From Pseudoalteromonas luteoviolacea DSM 6061 (GTDB lineage Bacteria > Pseudomonadota > Gammaproteobacteria > Enterobacterales > Alteromonadaceae): DNA of 64,000 nucleotides. Location of the stretch: positions 1 through 64,000 of the forward strand of contig NZ_AUYB01000158.1 in the NCBI RefSeq assembly GCF_001625655.1, in the 5' to 3' direction. Position 1 is the first letter of the stretch. Each line of letters starts with the position of its first letter. A program made the position numbers and the translations under genes. This document shows, piece by piece, positions 59,170-64,000 of this stretch. The notes beneath the pieces are model-generated. The model did not search any database and was not told the DNA's origin. It saw only the letters and a program-made list of their open reading frames with translations.

Positions 59170-59233
59170 ATATTTCGTGTATAAATCCACTTTATATTAG
59201 CAATATTAGAGTTTGCCTAGCTGTCCGCTACAG

Positions 59234-59485
59234 TTATTTATTTAACTGTGCTTTTGCTTCCTCAACTTTGGCATAGTCCAAACCAAGTTCATTGACGGCT
59301 TCTTTGATTAAGTTTGGGTTTTGCATCACCAACCCCATCAACTGTTGCAACTTTTCTGGTGGAATAGCAAGCTGTTGAACCGTTGCCATGGCCATCAGCG
59401 GGTTCTCCGTAAGAGCTTGAAAAACTTCCTTTATTTGTTCATCAGAAATATTATGCTCTTTTAGCAATGCAATTATTGGATTCAT
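59234..59485 (-). CDS. DUF2999 family protein
   Basis: An 83-residue cytoplasmic protein. ATG 59485 is chosen because AAAGG precedes it and the sequence then starts exactly as the family does (MNPIIALLKEHNISDEQIKE). The helical body is VFQALTENPLMAMATVQQL, then IPPEKLQQLMGLVMQNPNLI, ending DYAKVEEAKAQLNK. DUF2999 is widespread in Alteromonadales and Vibrionales with no known role. It is 112 bases past the RNA methyltransferase gene on the same strand. Confidence 0.88.
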   Translation of the reverse strand: MNPIIALLKEHNISDEQIKEVFQALTENPLMAMATVQQLAIPPEKLQQLMGLVMQNPNLIKEAVNELGLDYAKVEEAKAQLNK

Positions 59486-59597
59486 GTTTAAACCTTTCAA
59501 TTGATATTCGAGAGCCAGCACTTTGCGCTTTGCTCTATAACCTAAATGCGATGTTCTAGTTATTGGGCCTTGGCAGTTTAACTTCAAGCCCTATGTA

Positions 59598-60824
59598 TTA
59601 TTCAGCGCTGTTTTTTACCAATCGCGCACCGTAAAAACCGTCATATTCAGAGCTGATACCGGGTAATAGGCTCAATTCTTGCTCTAATGACCAGTTTGGG
59701 TTGTCAGCCAAAAATTGCTTGATTTGCAGCTCATTTTCCGATGGGAAAATAGAACACGTCGCGTATACCAACTTACCACCGACTCGGCACATTTGACTAT
59801 AGCGTTGCAAAATATCTTGTTGTAACGTGATTAAATCACTAACACTTTGCTCATCTAAATGCCACTTTGCATCAGGGTTACGACGCAATACACCAGTCCC
59901 AGAGCAAGGTACATCCAACAACACTCTATCAAACTTTTCTTTTTGTCGTTTAATGGTTTTACTGTTTTGTATCAAACGGGTTTCAATGACATGCGCACCA
60001 GCTCTTTTAGCACGCTTTTTCAAGGTATCTAATTTATGTTGGTGGATATCTAGGGATAGCACACGCCCTTTGTTTTTTAGCAAGGCCGCAATATGTAGGC
60101 TCTTGCCACCAGCACCCGCACAAGCATCTACAACTTTCATACCTGGCAAAAGCTCTAATAAAGGTGCGATTAGTTGGGAGCCTGCATCTTGCATTTCAAA
60201 TAATCCTCTTTGAAATGCGTCAGTACGAAATAAATACCCCATTTGTTTTACTTCAAGTGCATCAGAAACTGCCTCAACAGGCAAAGTCGCAATACTTTCT
60301 TTTGAGAGTGCTTTAGAAACAGCTTCCCTGTTGGCTTTTAACCCATTTGCACGGATAAAATTCCCCGCACTTTGATTGAGTGCGCGCGCTACAGTAGGCC
60401 AATTATTGCCTAGCTCTTGCTCTGCACGGTCATGTAACCACAATGGCATACTCAGTTGAATATCTGTAGGGGCATCCTTTAGCGCAGACTTTAAATGTGT
60501 GGCATCTAGCGATTCTAACTCAGGGTAGTCAGGTACCTGACCCTCTTGTATAAATGTATAAGCCCCCCACAAATCCCACACATCCTCACGGGTACAATGT
60601 TGAATCGTATCGACGTGCTCTTTACGACCGGTCATCCACATCAATTTGCGGCTGAAACGGATCATATTGTAGAGAGTTGTAACAAAATATGCTCTTTGCT
60701 CCAATGTCCAACTGCTGTTTGCAGCCAAATGTTGTTGAATTACTTTATCAGCATAATGCTCTAAAGTTGCGGCCTGTAAGAATGCGTTATGCAAGCAATC
60801 TAACAATTGACGGGTCACTGTCAC
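59598..60824 (-). CDS. RsmB/NOP-family RNA m5C methyltransferase
   Basis: A 408-residue S-adenosylmethionine-dependent RNA cytosine-5 methyltransferase. The SAM motif is VVDACAGAGGKSLHIAALL, an Asp follows in LSLDIHQHKL, the first catalytic Cys in DVPCSGTGVLRRNPDAKW, and the second in YATCSIFPSENE. The N-terminal RsmB-like domain has a divergent NusB-type helical region (LEQRAYFVTTLYNMIRF). Family members methylate rRNA or tRNA; the target here cannot be read. It is not the fmt-linked rsmB context. Confidence 0.92.
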   Translation of the reverse strand: MTVTRQLLDCLHNAFLQAATLEHYADKVIQQHLAANSSWTLEQRAYFVTTLYNMIRFSRKLMWMTGRKEHVDTIQHCTREDVWDLWGAYTFIQEGQVPDYPELESLDATHLKSALKDAPTDIQLSMPLWLHDRAEQELGNNWPTVARALNQSAGNFIRANGLKANREAVSKALSKESIATLPVEAVSDALEVKQMGYLFRTDAFQRGLFEMQDAGSQLIAPLLELLPGMKVVDACAGAGGKSLHIAALLKNKGRVLSLDIHQHKLDTLKKRAKRAGAHVIETRLIQNSKTIKRQKEKFDRVLLDVPCSGTGVLRRNPDAKWHLDEQSVSDLITLQQDILQRYSQMCRVGGKLVYATCSIFPSENELQIKQFLADNPNWSLEQELSLLPGISSEYDGFYGARLVKNSAE

Positions 60825-61130
60825 AGCGGTTCTCTCTTTACACTTTCAGGGCGCGAATTGTAGCGCTTTTCAATATATGACTCCACTTAATGGCGCACTT
60901 TTAGGACGAATAAGTCACAAAAACTTACATCCTGCACATTGAGCATAATCTCTTCCTCCCATAGCATAGGTGAAACAATAAATAGATAAGTTGAATTGAC
61001 CCAGCTCATTATTTAAATGCATGCTTTGAAGTGGACAATATTCACTGGCTTTGTAAAAAATGGGCTAAGAGGCTTCGCAACTCGAATCATATACCAATAT
61101 CAAATCAACAGGATTTTGAGGAACACACAG

Positions 61131-62513
61131 ATGAAATCAAAATTGCTACTTTCAGCCAGTCTGATAATTGCTGGGCAACTACACGCCTCTCCTCTGTCAT
61201 TAAAACTAAAAACGAAAAGCCCGTTGCAACTTACCGACTCGCCTATAGTCTTCGCTCTGAATAAAGATACTAAACAACTAGAACGAATCGATTTAAGCAA
61301 TGGTCAATCTACGGTCATTCAAGCTACCGAGCATTCAAGAGGGTTCCATTTCGGCCAAGTAGCCAGTCATCGTGATGTGCAAGCATTTATCTTAGACGAA
61401 AAAGGGGTCTACTTAGCAACGGAAAAAAGCATAACACGTATCGTCGAGTCAGATAGCCTACTCACTCGGCTGCAAGTAGACGACTTCAAAAAAATAGATT
61501 TTGTACTCGATGTGAATGATGACGGTCTTAGTGATATCTATTTACCCGGCTTCACACACAGTGAATTGTATGTGCAGCAAAAAGATGGTCAGTTCAATAA
61601 ATATCGTTTTAAGTATTCTTTACCACTTAGAGCGCACAGTTATCAAGATGGCATGGAGGTAAGTACCAACTTCAAATCTCTACCAACAGTACATGACTTT
61701 GATAAAGACGGTAATTTAGATTTAGTGTTTCGCACGCGTGAAAATGTCTCTGTTTTATACGCAAACAAAACAGGGTTTAATAAAAAAGTAGAGCATGTTT
61801 ATTTGCCAACATCATTTGGTAAAACACCAGATAATGCCATTCGCACTACCCATGAGCTGCTAGATATCAACAAAGATGGACATTTAGACCTCATCACCAG
61901 AACTCAACCAATCACTGAGGGCATATCTGGCCTAGAAGCCCAAATTAACTACGACTTATATTTAGGGCAGCCAAAAGGGTTCAACTCTGGCGCCATTAAA
62001 CTTCCGCATACAATCGGTGCTGGAGGCATGCGCATTGAACATGACTTTGATGGTGATGGATTACTCGATTTACAAACGCTCAGTGTGGATATTGGACTCA
62101 CAACTATAGCAGCGATGGCCTTAGGAGGAGGTAAAACAGATGTGGATGTTGAAATGCACTTTTTCAAGCAACACCCCCATACCTTATTTGCTAAACAACC
62201 TAGTACTGAAAAAGAAGTAGAGTTAGAGATTGACATGAAGCGCTCAATGCGAGGAATTCCGTTTTATACGGGTGATTTAAACGGTGACAAAAAGCAAGAC
62301 ATCGTTTTTAAATCTGGTGATAAAACGCTCAACATTTACTATGGTGCAAGCAGTAACTTACTAAACAAAGAGCGAAAAAAAATCAGTCGCAAGCTACCTG
62401 AAAACGCCAATGATATTGTTTTAGTAGACATAGACGGTAACGGTAAAGAAGACTTTATTTTTAAGTATGCGGATGAAAATGGTCAAGCAAGACTGGAAAC
62501 CTTGTTGAACTAA
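61131..62513 (+). CDS. exported FG-GAP/VCBS-repeat protein
   Basis: A 460-residue exported protein starting at ATG 61131, with GAGGA upstream and a signal peptide (MKSKLLLSASLIIAGQLHAS). The longer frame from 61017 lacks an RBS. Several FG-GAP/VCBS-like calcium-binding loops are visible: VNDDGLSDIYLPG, FDKDGNLDLVFR, INKDGHLDLITR, FDGDGLLDLQTL, LNGDKKQDIVF and IDGNGKEDFIF. They imply a beta-propeller of about six to seven blades. Such proteins bind ligands or partners outside the cell. The target is unknown. Confidence 0.88.
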   Translation: MKSKLLLSASLIIAGQLHASPLSLKLKTKSPLQLTDSPIVFALNKDTKQLERIDLSNGQSTVIQATEHSRGFHFGQVASHRDVQAFILDEKGVYLATEKSITRIVESDSLLTRLQVDDFKKIDFVLDVNDDGLSDIYLPGFTHSELYVQQKDGQFNKYRFKYSLPLRAHSYQDGMEVSTNFKSLPTVHDFDKDGNLDLVFRTRENVSVLYANKTGFNKKVEHVYLPTSFGKTPDNAIRTTHELLDINKDGHLDLITRTQPITEGISGLEAQINYDLYLGQPKGFNSGAIKLPHTIGAGGMRIEHDFDGDGLLDLQTLSVDIGLTTIAAMALGGGKTDVDVEMHFFKQHPHTLFAKQPSTEKEVELEIDMKRSMRGIPFYTGDLNGDKKQDIVFKSGDKTLNIYYGASSNLLNKERKKISRKLPENANDIVLVDIDGNGKEDFIFKYADENGQARLETLLN

Positions 62514-62672
62514 ACCGACGATTATGGGGCTAAGTTTGTGCGATTAAATTTAGCCCTGATAGAGCTTACCTATATGTTATTTTTCATAATTCTTTAATAT
62601 GAATTCCAAGTTATTACAACCCCCTGTATAGTTCCCTTTTTAGGATATATAAATAGATAAAGGAACTATAAA

Positions 62673-64000
62673 ATGAAACTAAAGTACAATGGGTTATTTC
62701 TAGCAACTTTAGCAGCAATGCAACTCAGTGGCTGTGGAGGCGGCGGCAGTAATGACACCCCTAACTCCATAGAGAGACCAGACCCAACTCCAATTGTGTT
62801 TTCACCCATTTCAATAAAAGCCTTGGAGCAGAATAAGTGCGGAAATTTACCCGTTATAGCTGATGTGGTATTCCATCAGGCCAATGGTACATTCATTTCT
62901 AGTGAAAAAACCCAAGCTGATGGTCAATTTGAGTCAAATATTCCCACAAATGCGCAACATGTCTCTTTTGTATATCGTTCGGAAACCGACACAGGGAAAA
63001 AGTATCTGCAAATCCAATCTGTTTTAAACATTCAAAATGGTTTTGACGTTGATGCTGTTGTATTTGCAAATTACGATCAATGTGGTTGCAGCACCATTGA
63101 CTATGACTTAGAAACGCTACGGGCAGAATCACCAGATTCATACTTGCATGGTGCAAGCATAGATCCGATTTTACTTAGAGAAGCGCCAGATAAAGTTTCG
63201 CTGTGTACTGATGAGCAACAACAACTGTTGTTTACTCGTTTTGAGGGAGTGTCATCTGGTGGGCTATTTGATACTTCTGCACCCGCTACAGTGGCTTTAT
63301 CAGACACACAGTTCACTGCACAAGGCACGGAGTTAAATTTTGGTGAGCACACTTTTGAACCGAAAGAACTCATTACGCTCTCCTCTTATGTTGGCAACAC
63401 TAATGTGTACAACGAACATGTCAACGAAGCCCGCTACAACCACACATCATACAAAGACAACAACGGGCTTTTAATATTCAAAGACCTAAATACTGTAAAT
63501 TATTTATCGACTACAAGGCTTCAAGAGTCAACGGCATTTGGTGTTTCGGTGTCAACCAACTCTTATGCCATCAATAAGGTAAATGATGAAGGCCAAGTAA
63601 CAGGCGCAAAACATATCACCAATAATGCAGAACTCGTTCGCGGATACCAAATTTTAGCTGAGTCTCTCGCCGATGAAAGTGCTAGCGATGTTGCTGTTAT
63701 TAATTTTAGCAGTGCCGATGAACGTATTGATGCAGTGACATTTACTCTGAATTGGGAAGATGCGCATCAGGGGACATCAAGGTGGCATTTCATTACAGAT
63801 GGCAATGACGCTATACCCGACCTGAGTTTTGGAGACATTATTCCAGAAGATAAAGTCACGCCTTTGGAGATCTCTATGAATGTTTCACTACTGGCGCTCA
63901 ACTCTGACCTTAGTTTCAATGATTTAAGAGAGGTTATGATAGAAGGCCAAGAGAGCTTTGAAAAACGCGTCGAATCTAAGCTTTATGATGGCGCCGCTAT
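62673..64000 (+). CDS. lipoprotein, 5' part (cut by the window end)
   Basis: An open frame from ATG 62673 (AAAGGA upstream) to the window end without a stop, at least 442 codons. Lipoprotein signal MKLKYNGLFLATLAAMQLSGC, then GGGGSNDTPN, a flexible linker. The body has no family I recognise. Cys in KCGNLPV and DQCGCST near the N-terminal domain (about residues 60-150) could be structural. Later segments are beta-rich (SVSTNSYAINKVNDEG). Nothing can be said of its C-terminus. Confidence 0.8.
   Translation, partial: MKLKYNGLFLATLAAMQLSGCGGGGSNDTPNSIERPDPTPIVFSPISIKALEQNKCGNLPVIADVVFHQANGTFISSEKTQADGQFESNIPTNAQHVSFVYRSETDTGKKYLQIQSVLNIQNGFDVDAVVFANYDQCGCSTIDYDLETLRAESPDSYLHGASIDPILLREAPDKVSLCTDEQQQLLFTRFEGVSSGGLFDTSAPATVALSDTQFTAQGTELNFGEHTFEPKELITLSSYVGNTNVYNEHVNEARYNHTSYKDNNGLLIFKDLNTVNYLSTTRLQESTAFGVSVSTNSYAINKVNDEGQVTGAKHITNNAELVRGYQILAESLADESASDVAVINFSSADERIDAVTFTLNWEDAHQGTSRWHFITDGNDAIPDLSFGDIIPEDKVTPLEISMNVSLLALNSDLSFNDLREVMIEGQESFEKRVESKLYDGAA

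Overview
The window reads as chromosomal DNA of a marine gammaproteobacterium of the Alteromonadales, most likely Pseudoalteromonas or a close relative. This is inferred from the AT-rich sequence, the many TonB-dependent receptors and exported metallopeptidases, the DUF2999 protein, and the deoB-deoD / udk-nupC nucleoside block. I see no rRNA, no credible tRNA, no CRISPR array, no intact insertion sequence and no prophage.

Layout. 0.2-2.2 kb: siderophore-interacting reductase, a lipoprotein, and a 75-residue Cys-rich peptide with a RiPP-like leader. 2.3-7.4 kb: tetR-MFP-RND efflux operon with a clear promoter and a palindromic operator. 7.5-10.4 kb: a TTG-started lipoprotein, then a tandem duplication of a 159-residue secreted Cys protein that also copied the tail of the neighbouring gene. 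10.7-15.6 kb: a His-rich zinc-type TonB receptor and a divergent M3 peptidase lipoprotein, with two Zur-box-like palindromes between them. 15.7-23.1 kb: a solute-binding-protein gene broken by a TGA, a TonB receptor, and two secreted metallopeptidases (HExxHxxGxxH type and M6). 23.6-31.3 kb: exported proteins of mostly unknown role, a flavin amine oxidase lipoprotein and an SGNH hydrolase. 31.4-38.2 kb: a TonB receptor behind two identical GGAACGTTCC palindromes, a second RiPP-like peptide of 56 residues that is easily missed, and a translationally coupled DUF3857/transglutaminase-lipoprotein pair. 38.5-42.0 kb: a GNAT enzyme and a bufferin-type RiPP operon (precursor, MNIO/DUF692 enzyme, DUF2063 partner, unknown membrane protein). 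42.2-51.3 kb: a frameshifted remnant, an M12-like protease with a GlyGly-CTERM tail coupled to a lipoprotein, a solute-binding protein, an NTF2-like protein, ferredoxin-NADP reductase and two tandem TPR-like paralogues. 51.6-55.7 kb: nucleoside salvage (deoB-deoD, divergent udk-nupC). 56-64 kb: a TonB receptor, DUF2999, an RsmB/NOP methyltransferase, an FG-GAP protein and a lipoprotein cut by the window end.

The most interesting system is the operon at 39.4-42.0 kb. Its precursor carries two near-identical six-cysteine bufferin cores behind a perfect lipobox, so the product may be a membrane-anchored, double-headed modified metal-binding peptide. Next are the two dispersed orphan peptides sharing an N-terminal Lys-rich leader and a TPxI-GG cleavage signature with no modification enzyme nearby, and the Zur-box / His-Asp-repeat receptor / peptidase locus.

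Many genes start at an internal Met with a good ribosome binding site rather than at the longest possible start; the chosen starts are given with reasons. All family assignments come from reading motifs, with no database search.
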